Assembly (NCBI GenBank): GCA_049306275.1
Contig: JBAQQB010000198.1
Coordinates: 1-19,502 of the forward strand
DNA length: 19,502 nt
Reading direction: 5' to 3'
Source of the DNA: JADJTT01 sp049306275
GTDB taxonomy: Bacteria; Bacteroidota; Bacteroidia; Chitinophagales; Saprospiraceae
How positions within the stretch are numbered: the stretch's first letter is position 1; every line of letters starts with the position of its first letter. Shown piece after piece: positions 1-7,142 of the stretch. Position numbers and translations under genes: made by a program. Below the pieces are notes generated by a model. That model saw only the letters and a list, made by a program, of their open reading frames with translations. It searched no databases and had not been told where the DNA came from.

Positions 1-38
1 AGCATGTGGAACCGCATACGCCAACAACCCACACCGGA

Positions 39-827
39 ATGATCGGACAAATCACACTGATCGGAGCAGGCAATGTGGCCCACCACCTGGGTCCTGCCCT
101 GCGCGCGAGCGGTGTGGAAATCTCACAGGTATTTAGTCGCAACTACGATAAAGCCAGCCACTTAGCTGCCATTACCTCAAGCGAAGCTATAAGTGATTTA
201 AGTAAAGTTGCGCCTTCCGATCTCATGGTATTGGCTGTCTCGGACCAGGCTATTCCCGAGGTCAGCGCCGCCTTGTCTCACTTTTTACCGGAAGATACCT
301 TCGTCGTCCACACCTCCGGCGCTACGTCATCGGCTTTCATCGCCGGACATTTCCGCCGCTATGGGGTTTTCTACCCCTTGCAGACCTTTTCCATGAGCAG
401 GGAGGTTGCTTTTGAAGAGGTTCCCATCTGCATTCACGCTGGAACTGAGTCTGATTTACTGGAACTGGAGGCCCTCGCAGGGCGTATCAGCCGCTCGGTG
501 CACCGCGTCAGCGACGAGCAGCGTCGTTGGTTGCACCTCACCGCCGTGATCGTCAATAATTTCCCCAACCACCTCTACAGCCTCGCCCACGAGGTGCTCA
601 GCGACCAGCATCTCCCCTTCGACCTGCTCAAGCCGCTCATCCTGGAAACGGCCCGCAAGGTGCAGGACCACCCTCCCGCCGCCATGCAGACCGGACCAGC
701 CCGCCGCGGCGACCGCGCTACCATTGAGGCGCATTTGCGGCTGCTGGAGCAGTATCCTGGGGTGAGGGAGGTGTATGAGGTATTGACGAAGAATATAGTG
801 GAGAGTGGAGAGTGGAGAGTGAAGTGA
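39..827 (+). CDS. Rossmann-fold and DUF2520 domain-containing protein (NADP/F420 oxidoreductase-like)
   Basis: A cytosolic protein of 262 residues. The N-terminal half is a dinucleotide-binding Rossmann fold with the glycine motif GAGNVA at residues 9-14, followed by the second-strand segment VLAVSD and the segment VVHTSGA. The C-terminal half fits DUF2520, including the family motif QTGPARRGD. Relatives resemble the F420-dependent NADP oxidoreductase/ProC superfamily, but no substrate is known to me. ATG at 39 is chosen because the core strand ITLIGAGN follows directly; an in-frame GTG at 6 would add 11 unconvincing residues, and the frame stays open to the window edge. The last residues (VESGEWRVK) are encoded by a 7-base repeat array, so the natural C-terminus has probably been replaced or extended by the repeat element that follows. 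Family assignment is confident; function is not. Confidence 0.88.
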   Translation: MIGQITLIGAGNVAHHLGPALRASGVEISQVFSRNYDKASHLAAITSSEAISDLSKVAPSDLMVLAVSDQAIPEVSAALSHFLPEDTFVVHTSGATSSAFIAGHFRRYGVFYPLQTFSMSREVAFEEVPICIHAGTESDLLELEALAGRISRSVHRVSDEQRRWLHLTAVIVNNFPNHLYSLAHEVLSDQHLPFDLLKPLILETARKVQDHPPAAMQTGPARRGDRATIEAHLRLLEQYPGVREVYEVLTKNIVESGEWRVK

Positions 828-921
828 GGCCGTGATGGCAAAGCCATCCCGCAGTTTCATAAGATGGCGAGGCAACTTGTTGCCTCGGCCTCACTCCACT
901 CTCCACTCTCACCTCTCCACT
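798..921. repeat. Heptamer-array inverted repeat with inner hairpins
   Basis: The left arm has three GTGGAGA units (798-818). The right arm has four 7-base units, CTCCACT at 894, 901 and 915 with a variant CTCACCT at 908. Bases 808-832 pair with 886-910 at 24 of 25 positions; the only mismatch is 822/896. Inside are GATGGC-AAA-GCCATC (834-848) and an 8-bp stem GAGGCAAC/GTTGCCTC (869-886). A second GATGGC at 863-868 can compete for GCCATC at 843-848. The element lies between the convergent ends of the DUF2520 gene and the amidohydrolase. It supplies the former's stop codon and probably acts as a two-way transcript end. This role is inferred; there is no clear T tract. Confidence 0.85.
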
Positions 922-923
922 AA

Positions 924-3104
924 CTAATGCCTGCACGAACAATAATGCAGCATCCTCCCCAGCGTCTCGCTGTCGTAAGGCAGCAGGTCGGAGCTGCCTG
1001 ACATTTCGAAGTAGAAAGGGGTGCGTTTGCGGTCGTAGTTGCCTATTTCGTTCATGGTTGCGGCGTCGAAGAGGCGGCCGTTGGCCATGGTGTAGCGCAC
1101 GAACTCCGAGTTGCGGATATCTTCCAGCGGGTTCTTGTCGAGCACGATGAGGTCGGCGAGCTTGCCTTCCTTGATAGAACCGATTTCCTTGTCCATTCCC
1201 AGGTATATGGCGCCGTTCATGGTCGCTGACCGCAGGGCTTCCATGTTGGACATACCGCCTTGGGTGAACATCCACAGTTCCCAGTGGGCGCCCAGCCCCT
1301 GAAGCTGTCCATGGGCGCCCAGGTTGATGGGCACGCCGGCGTCCTGAAGCTTTTTGCAGGATTCCGCTACGAGGAAGTGGCCGTTTTCGTATTCTTCCAA
1401 AGGCGCCATGGTGCGGTGGCGGGCACGGGAGTCGACCACACCGCGCGGGGTAAAGGTCATGAGCCGTTCTTTGGTCCAGACATCCGACTCCTGGTAGAAG
1501 AAATACTCTCCGTTGAGCCCGCCGTAGTTGACGATCAGGGTCGGCGTGTTGTGGGTTTTGGAGCGCGACCAGAACTGGATGACGTCGTCGTAGAGCGGCG
1601 CGACGGGGATGTTGTGCTCCACCCCCGTGTGGCCGTCGGCTACCATCGACAGGTTGTGGTAGAAGAAGGAACCGCCTTCGGGCACGACAAGCATACCCAG
1701 CTCGCGGGCGGCCTGGATGACTTGCTGGCGTTGCTCGCGGCGGGGCTGGTTATAGCTTTTTACCGAAAATGCGCCATAGGCCTTAGTGCGGCGCAGCGCA
1801 GAGCGCGCGTCCTCCAGGCTGTTGATGACGGCCTTGAAATCGCCGTCGGCGCCATAGAGGATGGTGCCGGTGGAATACAATCTCGGCCCCACCATCTCGC
1901 CCGCCTTGATCATTTCCGAATGGGCGAAGATCATTTCGGAGTTGGAAGAGGGGTCGTGGGCCGTGGTGACGCCGTAGGCGAGGTTGGCGTAGTATTCCCA
2001 TTGTTTCTGCGGACTGATCCCGTAGCGGAAATTGCCCAGGTGGCCGTGCACGTCGATCAGGCCGGGCATGATGGTTTTTCCGCTGCAATCAATGACTTTG
2101 GCGCCGGCGGGAATCCGCACCTCTGCCATAGGACCTACCGACTTGATCTTGTTCCCCTCCACGACCACAGCCCCGTTTTCGATCACGGCGTCATTTTCCA
2201 TGGTAATGATTCGGGCGTTGGTAAAGGCAATAGTTCCCTTGGGCTGATCCATCGGCAACATCAGATCTACTTTCAAACCAATGGTGTCGAGCGGCGGGAT
2301 CGTGTCGCGGCTGCCTTCCAGGAAGAGAAAACGGTCGGTGAGTTCTTCGGAGAAATATTCGTCGCCGAGGGTCCAAAAGAGCTTTTTGCTGTCGGACGAC
2401 CAGTGCAGGTTGATACCGGCGTCGCGGGCCACCTGGGCCACGGGAACGGCTTTGGTGGAAGAAGAGATCGCCACGGGCTGGCCCGTTTTGGGCATAGGGG
2501 CGATGTAGACCTTGTAGAGTTCGGACCAGGCAACCCATTTGTTGTCGGGGCTGAGGGAGAAGCGCTGTGCGTACTGGCCTTCGAAGTGTTTTTTCTTATC
2601 GCTGCCGTCGGGCTTGACGCTGTTGTACGACTTGTTGATGTTGCCGAAGAGGAAGCCCCCTTCCTGGAAAAAGATGCGCTTGCCGTCGGCGCTGAACACG
2701 GGGTACTCGCCATTGGCGCAGACGAAGGAAGATGCTCCCCCGTTTGCAGAAATGGTGTAGATGCCCGGTTTCTGGCAGTAGGCAAAGCCCTGGTGGATGT
2801 TGCCGTCTTCTTTCTGATAGACAATTTGTTTGCCGTCGGGAGAGAACGAGGGCGTGCGGTAGATGCCTTTTTCGGTTGTCAGCACCGTTGATTTCCCTGT
2901 AGCCAGGTCGAGTTTACGGATAGCGCCCATTTCCGCATCATCCCAGGTCACATAGGCCAGGAATTTGCCATCCGCAGAAAAGGTGGGTTCGAATTCGAAG
3001 TGGGCGTCCTGGGTGAGCCGCTGGGGTTTGCCACCGGGCAGTGCTTTTTTCCAGATGTGGCCTGCGGCGTTGAAAACGAGGGTTTTGCCATCGGGCGAAG
3101 TCAC
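924..3104 (-). CDS. C-terminal fragment: propeller repeats and amidohydrolase catalytic domain
   Basis: This frame gives 726 residues from the GTG at 3104, although the matching sequence is open from 3146. Residues 1-285 hold further PD40 repeats (SPDGKTLVF, SADGKFLAYV, SPDGKQIVY, SADGKRIFF). From about residue 290 an amidohydrolase domain begins with a small beta-sandwich strand (FTNARIITMEN). It carries the metal-binding HxH in DVHGH (H353, H355), a candidate bridging Lys in SVKS (K449), the VVPEGG segment, DGHTGVEH and the C-terminal sandwich strand ADLIVLDKNPLEDI. The family resembles imidazolonepropionase-like amidohydrolases, and substrates are usually unknown. The chain ends in a Cys/His cluster (HYCSCRH). 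It has no signal peptide of its own, so without frame repair it is unlikely to be exported or even translated efficiently. Confidence 0.8.
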   Translation of the reverse strand: MTSPDGKTLVFNAAGHIWKKALPGGKPQRLTQDAHFEFEPTFSADGKFLAYVTWDDAEMGAIRKLDLATGKSTVLTTEKGIYRTPSFSPDGKQIVYQKEDGNIHQGFAYCQKPGIYTISANGGASSFVCANGEYPVFSADGKRIFFQEGGFLFGNINKSYNSVKPDGSDKKKHFEGQYAQRFSLSPDNKWVAWSELYKVYIAPMPKTGQPVAISSSTKAVPVAQVARDAGINLHWSSDSKKLFWTLGDEYFSEELTDRFLFLEGSRDTIPPLDTIGLKVDLMLPMDQPKGTIAFTNARIITMENDAVIENGAVVVEGNKIKSVGPMAEVRIPAGAKVIDCSGKTIMPGLIDVHGHLGNFRYGISPQKQWEYYANLAYGVTTAHDPSSNSEMIFAHSEMIKAGEMVGPRLYSTGTILYGADGDFKAVINSLEDARSALRRTKAYGAFSVKSYNQPRREQRQQVIQAARELGMLVVPEGGSFFYHNLSMVADGHTGVEHNIPVAPLYDDVIQFWSRSKTHNTPTLIVNYGGLNGEYFFYQESDVWTKERLMTFTPRGVVDSRARHRTMAPLEEYENGHFLVAESCKKLQDAGVPINLGAHGQLQGLGAHWELWMFTQGGMSNMEALRSATMNGAIYLGMDKEIGSIKEGKLADLIVLDKNPLEDIRNSEFVRYTMANGRLFDAATMNEIGNYDRKRTPFYFEMSGSSDLLPYDSETLGRMLHYCSCRH

Positions 3105-4183
3105 GGCATGGCGGATGACGCGGGCGGTAAATTGCTCTGTGAATACGGGTTTTCAAAGTGCAGGGCGTCGGCGATGCGGTGTTTGGCTTCGGCTTCAAAG
3201 GGGATTTGCGCAGCTTTTTGGGCCGTCACATCCACCCTCCACAATTTCCCCTGTCCCCAGATCACGATCTCCTTGTCGCCAGGCATCCAGTCGAAGCCTG
3301 TGTAGACGCCGAAGACGGCCCAGGCTTCCTGCTGGTCCTTGCTCAGGCCGTCGAACACCGGAGACATTTGCCCTGTGGGGATATCGTAGATGTAGAGCAC
3401 GCTCTTGGTACGTACTCTTCTGACGAAGGCCAGTTTGTTGCCGTCGTTCGAAACCTGAGGCCGCACGGCGCCGCCCGGTCCGCCGATCAGGGTTTCCAGC
3501 GTGCCTTCCTGCATATCGTAACGGCGGATGACGTAGATCTGGCTGTTGGGATCTTTATTATACTGAAAGTAACCGCCGGGGTACATATCCTCGCTGAAGT
3601 AGAGGTAGCGGCCGTCGGGCGACACCGAGGGTTCGTTGACGTCCTGTTGGTCGTTCTTGCGTTTGGTCAACTGAATGCCGCTGCCTCCCGAGATATGATA
3701 CAGCCACATCTCCCCTGCCCCGAGCGAGCGGCCGGAGGTGAAGTGCTTGCGGGCTACGAAATATTCGCCGCCGGGCATCCAGGCGGGGTTGTTGAGCAGG
3801 CGGAAATCCTCTTTGGTGACCTGTTTGGCGTCTGAGCCATCGGGATTCATGATCCAGATGTTGTCGCCGCCGCCGGCATCGCTGGTGAAGAGGAGTTTTT
3901 TGCCGTCGGGGCTGAATCGGGGCTGCACCTCCCAGGCAAGCCCCTGCCGGATACAGGTGGCTTTGCCGCCGGTGATGGGCATGGTGTAAATATCTCCGAG
4001 CAGGTCGAAAGCGATGGTTTTGCCGTCGGGACTGACGTCGAGGTTCATCCAGGTTCCTTCGGTCAGGGTGAAGGAATGTTCCTGATGCGGGCCCATGGGG
4101 TTGTTGACGTCCCATTTCGGGGCCTTTTCCTGGGCGGTCAGCAAGAGGGGGAAGAAAAGAAGAAGGCAGAGTATACGGCGCAT
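3101..4183 (-). CDS. N-terminal fragment: signal peptide and TolB-like propeller part of the amidohydrolase
   Basis: This frame gives 360 residues. It begins with a signal peptide (MRRILCLLLFFPLLLTAQ), so the protein is exported, probably to the periplasm. Several PD40 repeats follow, recognisable as SPDGKTIAFD, SPDGKKLLFTSD and SPDGRYLYFSED, the blades of a TolB-type beta-propeller. After FENP (codon at 3146) the frame runs into about 14 unrelated residues (YSQSNLPPASSAMP) and stops, which marks the frameshift. Longer starts exist at 4237 and 4231, but the promoter box at 4210-4217 lies inside that extension, and the signal peptide begins at 4183. On its own this fragment would be a propeller without a catalytic domain. 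Confidence 0.8.
   Translation of the reverse strand: MRRILCLLLFFPLLLTAQEKAPKWDVNNPMGPHQEHSFTLTEGTWMNLDVSPDGKTIAFDLLGDIYTMPITGGKATCIRQGLAWEVQPRFSPDGKKLLFTSDAGGGDNIWIMNPDGSDAKQVTKEDFRLLNNPAWMPGGEYFVARKHFTSGRSLGAGEMWLYHISGGSGIQLTKRKNDQQDVNEPSVSPDGRYLYFSEDMYPGGYFQYNKDPNSQIYVIRRYDMQEGTLETLIGGPGGAVRPQVSNDGNKLAFVRRVRTKSVLYIYDIPTGQMSPVFDGLSKDQQEAWAVFGVYTGFDWMPGDKEIVIWGQGKLWRVDVTAQKAAQIPFEAEAKHRIADALHFENPYSQSNLPPASSAMP
3146..3152 (-). other. Frameshift point, sequence A_AAC_CCG
   Basis: Read on the minus strand, the zero-frame codons are GAA AAC CCG TAT. Slipping back one base gives GTA TTC ACA GAG and restores the amidohydrolase frame. The seven bases formally match the X_XXY_YYZ pattern of -1 slippery sites, but with C in the second triplet, which is not a typical efficient site. 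A single-base loss is the simpler explanation. Confidence 0.7.
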
Positions 4184-4209
4184 AGTGAGATAAATTTTTC
4201 GAAATTGTG

Positions 4210-4217
4210 CAAAAATA
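4210..4217 (-). promoter_or_regulatory. Promoter -7 box (TATTTTTG) for the amidohydrolase gene
   Basis: On the minus strand this is TATTTTTG, an exact match to the Bacteroidota consensus TAnnTTTG. It lies 26 bases before the ATG at 4183, leaving a leader of roughly 20 bases. No convincing -33 box is seen at the usual distance. A near-match on the opposite strand (TAAATTTT, 4191-4198) could serve the divergent DinB gene. Confidence 0.55.
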
Positions 4218-4231
4218 AACCAATATCTCAT

Positions 4232-4759
4232 ATGCACCCATCTTATCAGTCAATACTCGGTACGCTTGAGCAGGAACGCATGGAGCTGTTCGATCTGCTG
4301 CGGGTACGCGGCGATGAGGAATTGAACCAGACGCCGGGACCCGGAAAATGGTCGGCCATACAGGTCATGCACCACCTGATCATCAGCGAGGAGTTGTCGC
4401 TGAAGTATGTCAGGAAAAAACTCTCCTTCAATCCGGCGCTGCAAAAGGCGGGGTTTTCGGAAAAGTTCCGGAGGATGTTGCTGAAAATATACCTGGGGCT
4501 GCCCTTCAAGTTCAAGGCGCCCAAAGGAGTGAACGATGAAGCGCTTCCTTCGCATGTCTCTTTCTCCGAAACCGCACAAAGATGGGATGCCATACGGTCG
4601 GATTTGGCTGGATTTCTGGAGGGTGTACCTCGGGATCTTTTCGACAAGGAATTGTACAAACATCCTGCGGCAGGGAAGATGACACTGAACGGCATGCTGG
4701 ATTTTTACCTGGCGCATTTCCGCCGGCACCGGGAGCAGATTATCCGGATGCTGGTTTAG
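4232..4759 (+). CDS. DinB-family (DfsB-like) metal-binding protein
   Basis: A cytosolic four-helix-bundle protein of 175 residues, the normal length for DinB/YfiT-like proteins. Many relatives are thiol-dependent S-transferases (bacillithiol or mycothiol type) or of unknown role. The N-terminal part has the family signature GKWSAIQVMHHLIISEE, with a His at about 47-48, and the C-terminal helix has AHFRRHREQI with H162 and H166; together these give the three-His metal site of the family. ATG at 4232 is chosen because the protein aligns from there. A longer frame from 4076 would run through the divergent neighbour. The spacer to that neighbour is 48 bases, and the stop overlaps the convergent transporter gene by 4 bases. 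The exact reaction cannot be told from the sequence. Confidence 0.85.
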   Translation: MHPSYQSILGTLEQERMELFDLLRVRGDEELNQTPGPGKWSAIQVMHHLIISEELSLKYVRKKLSFNPALQKAGFSEKFRRMLLKIYLGLPFKFKAPKGVNDEALPSHVSFSETAQRWDAIRSDLAGFLEGVPRDLFDKELYKHPAAGKMTLNGMLDFYLAHFRRHREQIIRMLV

Positions 4760-6057
4760 GCGAATAATCCGGCGATTGCCGCGGTCATGAAACAGGCAAC
4801 GGTGCCGCCGATCAGCGCTTTAACGCCGAGCTCCGTAAGTGCTTGACGCTGGCCAGGGGCCAACGAACCAATGCCGCCGATCTGGATACCGATGGATGCG
4901 AAGTTGGAGAAGCCACAAAGTGCGTAGGTAGCGATCAGCAGGGATTTGGGATCCATTTGTATGCCGGCAGTCTTGAGTTTGCCCAATTCAGCGTAGGCCA
5001 CGAACTCGTTGATCACTGTCTTTTGCCCCAGGAGCTGCCCGATCAGCAGAATATCCTGAGATGGGGTCCCCAGTAGCCAGGCGACGGGCGCGAAGATCAA
5101 CCCCAGCACATAGGTAAAGGTGAGCCCTTCGAAGCGGTTGTCCGTTGCAGCTTTGATCTTGTCGTTGACATTAAACCAGTTACCTGGGAATTCCATCAGC
5201 AGGTAGTTGGCAAGGTAGACCAGGGCAGTAAAGACCAGCAACATGGCGCCGACGTTGACGGCCAGTTTCAGGCCGTCGGTGGTGCCGCGGGAAATGGCGT
5301 CGAGAAGGTTAGATCCCACATCATTGGTGAGTTCCAGCTCTTTTTTCAGTTTTTCCTTTTCCGCTTCCGGGAACAGCATTTTAGCGGCCACAATGGCGGC
5401 AGGGGCCGACATGATTGAAGCTGTGAGCAGGTGCTTGGCAAAATAAAGCTGCTGAACAGGATCGCTACCACCCAGGAACCCAATGTAAGCAGCGAACACG
5501 CCCCCGGCGATGGTCGCCATCCCACCCGTCATCAGGCACATGATCTCCGAGCGGGTCATGCGCTCCAGATAGGGGCGCACGACGAGCGGCGCCTCCGTTT
5601 GACCGATGAACACGTTCGCAGCGGCGGCGAGGCTTTCAGGACCCGAGAGGCCCATGGTGCGAACCATGACCCAGGCAGCCGCCTTGATAATAGCCTGAAG
5701 AATACCGAAATAGTAAAGAATGGAGGAGAAGGCCGAGAAAAAGACGATAGTGGGCAATACCTGAAAGGCAAAAATGTACCCAAACCCGCTCACGTTCTCA
5801 ACCAAACTGCCGAACAAAAAGCGGGCGCCCGCCTCGGAAAACTTGAGAATCGCTGTGAAAAAGCCGGCAATGGCATCGAAGAAAAGACTAACGAAGGGCG
5901 CTTTGAGAATGAGCAGCGCCAGCACAAGTTGGGAAACTAAGCCAACTGCCACTAGTTTCCAGTCGATCATCCTCCGGTTGTTGCTAAACAGGTAGCATAC
6001 AGCCAGTAAAAAAGCCATACCCAGGGACGCTCGTCCGATATCGGTCAGCAGTTCCAT
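4756..6057 (-). CDS. NupC/CNT family concentrative nucleoside transporter
   Basis: An inner-membrane protein of 433 residues that imports nucleosides coupled to a Na+ or H+ gradient. The CNT family signatures are present: GQTEAPL with the substrate-binding QTE at 153-155 (first re-entrant hairpin), INEFVAY with NEF at 350-352, and CGFSNFASIG with the conserved Asn at about 385. Many hydrophobic segments cover the chain, and the length is typical of bacterial CNTs. Its divergent neighbour is uridine kinase, which would trap the imported uridine or cytidine as the monophosphate. The leader before the start (6058 to about 6149) carries a 7-base repeat array with inverted halves that could influence expression. 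The gene overlaps the convergent DinB gene at its stop. Whether the substrate is pyrimidine or broad cannot be decided here. Confidence 0.93.
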   Translation of the reverse strand: MELLTDIGRASLGMAFLLAVCYLFSNNRRMIDWKLVAVGLVSQLVLALLILKAPFVSLFFDAIAGFFTAILKFSEAGARFLFGSLVENVSGFGYIFAFQVLPTIVFFSAFSSILYYFGILQAIIKAAAWVMVRTMGLSGPESLAAAANVFIGQTEAPLVVRPYLERMTRSEIMCLMTGGMATIAGGVFAAYIGFLGGSDPVQQLYFAKHLLTASIMSAPAAIVAAKMLFPEAEKEKLKKELELTNDVGSNLLDAISRGTTDGLKLAVNVGAMLLVFTALVYLANYLLMEFPGNWFNVNDKIKAATDNRFEGLTFTYVLGLIFAPVAWLLGTPSQDILLIGQLLGQKTVINEFVAYAELGKLKTAGIQMDPKSLLIATYALCGFSNFASIGIQIGGIGSLAPGQRQALTELGVKALIGGTVACFMTAAIAGLFA

Positions 6058-6062
6058 AATTG

Positions 6063-6111
6063 CGTTTATCGTCTATCGATGAGCGTTTACTTAAACGATC
6101 AACGATAAACG
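6063..6111. repeat. Heptamer-array inverted repeat in the nucleoside transporter leader
   Basis: The 49 bases divide exactly into seven 7-base units: CGTTTAT, CGTCTAT, CGATGAG and CGTTTAC, then the inverted type TTAAACG, ATCAACG and ATAAACG. The outer 10 bases CGTTTATCGT (6063-6072) pair perfectly with ACGATAAACG (6102-6111). The centre forms a small hairpin, CGTTT/AAACG, at 6084-6097. It begins 5 bases upstream of the transporter start, between promoter box and ATG, so it should be transcribed. It could be a leader structure, an operator or simply a repeat patch. Confidence 0.8.
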
Positions 6112-6153
6112 GTTCAAGTTGATCTGATTAAAATGTCATCCTTTTAAAACGAC

Positions 6154-6161
6154 CAAATGTA
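6154..6161 (-). promoter_or_regulatory. Promoter -7 box (TACATTTG) for the nucleoside transporter
   Basis: On the minus strand this is TACATTTG, an exact match to TAnnTTTG. It predicts a leader of about 90 bases containing the inverted heptamer array. No good -33 element is visible. I found no equally good box for the divergent uridine kinase gene. Confidence 0.5.
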
Positions 6162-6226
6162 ATTAAAATAGTGGAGGGAGAAAGTGGAAAAAATTCTTAT
6201 TATCGCTCCTGAATAAGAAAAACGGC

Positions 6227-6868
6227 ATGGAAACTCCCTTTACGATAGGTATCACCGGAGGTAGCGGGGCGGGTAAAACCACCTTTATCAAGCGGATCAG
6301 AGAGGTTTACAACGAAGACCAGGTCTGTATCATTTCCCAGGACGACTACTACCGCCCACGCACCGAACAGTCGGCAGATGAGAACGGCGTATTCAACTTT
6401 GACCTGCCTGAATCCCTGTTTCGCGAAGATTTTTTTCACGATGTGCAGAAACTGCGCCAATGGCAAACCGTGACCCGGGAGGAATACACCTTCAATAACC
6501 AGCTGGCCACACCGGGCATGCACGTCTTCCGGCCGGCTCCGGTGCTCATTCTGGAAGGGATATTCGTCTTCCACTACCCTGAGATCAGGGAGTTACTGGA
6601 CCTGAGGGTTTTTCTCCACGCCAAGGAAGACCTCAAGGTGATCCGGAGGATTAAACGCGACAGGGAGGAGCGCAACTACCCGTTGGAGGATGTGCTGTAC
6701 CGCTATGTCAACCACGTCTCGCCCGCTTTTGAGCGCTATATCAAGCCCTATCAGGACGAGGCCGATATCGTGATCAACAACAACCGCAGGTTTGATGCGG
6801 GATTGGATGTATTGAAAGGGTTCCTGCAACTCAAGCTGTCGCAGTTCAAAGGCGCCGGACTCAGATAA
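6227..6868 (+). CDS. udk: Uridine kinase (uridine/cytidine kinase)
   Basis: A cytosolic enzyme of 213 residues that phosphorylates uridine and cytidine to UMP and CMP in pyrimidine salvage. The P-loop GGSGAGKTT lies at residues 11-19, QDDYYRP at 38-44 provides the catalytic Asp region, NFDLPESL forms the nucleoside-binding segment, and LILEGIFVF is the Walker-B-like strand. A lid segment RRIKRDREERNY follows. Length and motif order fit the bacterial uridine kinase family (P-loop NTPase). The start at 6227 puts the P-loop at the usual position. It is divergent from the CNT transporter, which fits a shared salvage role. Its 3' end overlaps the end of the convergent 93-residue gene by 8 bases. 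A phosphoribulokinase-like role is unlikely at this length. Confidence 0.92.
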   Translation: METPFTIGITGGSGAGKTTFIKRIREVYNEDQVCIISQDDYYRPRTEQSADENGVFNFDLPESLFREDFFHDVQKLRQWQTVTREEYTFNNQLATPGMHVFRPAPVLILEGIFVFHYPEIRELLDLRVFLHAKEDLKVIRRIKRDREERNYPLEDVLYRYVNHVSPAFERYIKPYQDEADIVINNNRRFDAGLDVLKGFLQLKLSQFKGAGLR

Positions 6869-7142
6869 TTTCGTCGAAAGAATCCTCCCCTGCTATGGAC
6901 ACTTTGCGGGCCTGCGCAGCCAGGCGGGCCTGGTGCATGGACGAGAAATGCCGGGCCGCCGCCACCAGAAAATCCTGGTCCAGAAATGCCCGGATATCCT
7001 CAAGGGTTTCCATCCCCTCCCCTTGTCTGAATTTATAAATTTGCTCATAGAGCCCTGTCTCAAGTTTGACAGACAGGCGGTTATCCATTTTAAAAACGGT
7101 TATTTTCCAGTCGGGGTGGTCGATGTTGCCAATGATGCGCAT
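6861..7142 (-). CDS. Small protein of unknown function, last gene of the mnmA-rimM run
   Basis: A protein of 93 residues with no signal peptide or membrane segment. The N-terminal half looks like a beta-rich fold (IIGNIDHPDWKITVFKMDN) and the C-terminal half is helical with a hydrophobic pattern. I cannot name a family, although its place after rimM and its compact, unbiased sequence suggest a real gene. It starts 17 bases after the rimM stop, and the spacer is an 8-base tandem repeat that abuts the ATG. The stop lies inside the end of the convergent uridine kinase gene. The base pattern is like that of its neighbours. It could assist ribosome or tRNA maturation by association, but nothing in the sequence shows this. 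Confidence 0.7.
   Translation of the reverse strand: MRIIGNIDHPDWKITVFKMDNRLSVKLETGLYEQIYKFRQGEGMETLEDIRAFLDQDFLVAAARHFSSMHQARLAAQARKVSIAGEDSFDEII

Larger units (their letters stand above)
924..4183 (-). pseudogene. Amidohydrolase with TolB-like propeller repeats, full locus broken by a -1 frameshift
   Basis: Two overlapping reading frames together make one protein of the usual plan for this family: signal peptide, many PD40/TolB-type repeats (SPDGK... units), then a metal-dependent amidohydrolase domain. Joining them at 3146 gives about 1086 residues. In the first frame the sequence runs FENP and then loses similarity; read one base back, it continues VFTEQFTARVIRHAVTSPDG, which leads smoothly into the second part. 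One missing base near 3146-3149 (a run CGGG on the plus strand) explains this. It may be a real inactivating mutation, a sequencing error, or less likely a recoding site, since the bases read A_AAC_CCG there. A start at 4183 gives a clean signal peptide and lies just downstream of a promoter -7 box. Confidence 0.8.

Noticed and set aside
798..921. CRISPR array or insertion sequence end
   Set aside because: The units are only 7 bases, without spacers of even length, and there is no transposase or cas gene nearby.
1260..2891. A 543-codon open frame on the plus strand opposite the amidohydrolase
   Set aside because: The translation is rich in Val, Gly, His and Arg without any domain pattern, whereas the minus strand gives clear PD40 and amidohydrolase motifs. 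It is an antisense shadow of GC-rich coding DNA.
4076..4231. N-terminal extension of the DinB-family protein
   Set aside because: The extra 52 residues would be encoded opposite the signal peptide of the divergent gene and have no similarity to the family, which starts at 4232.
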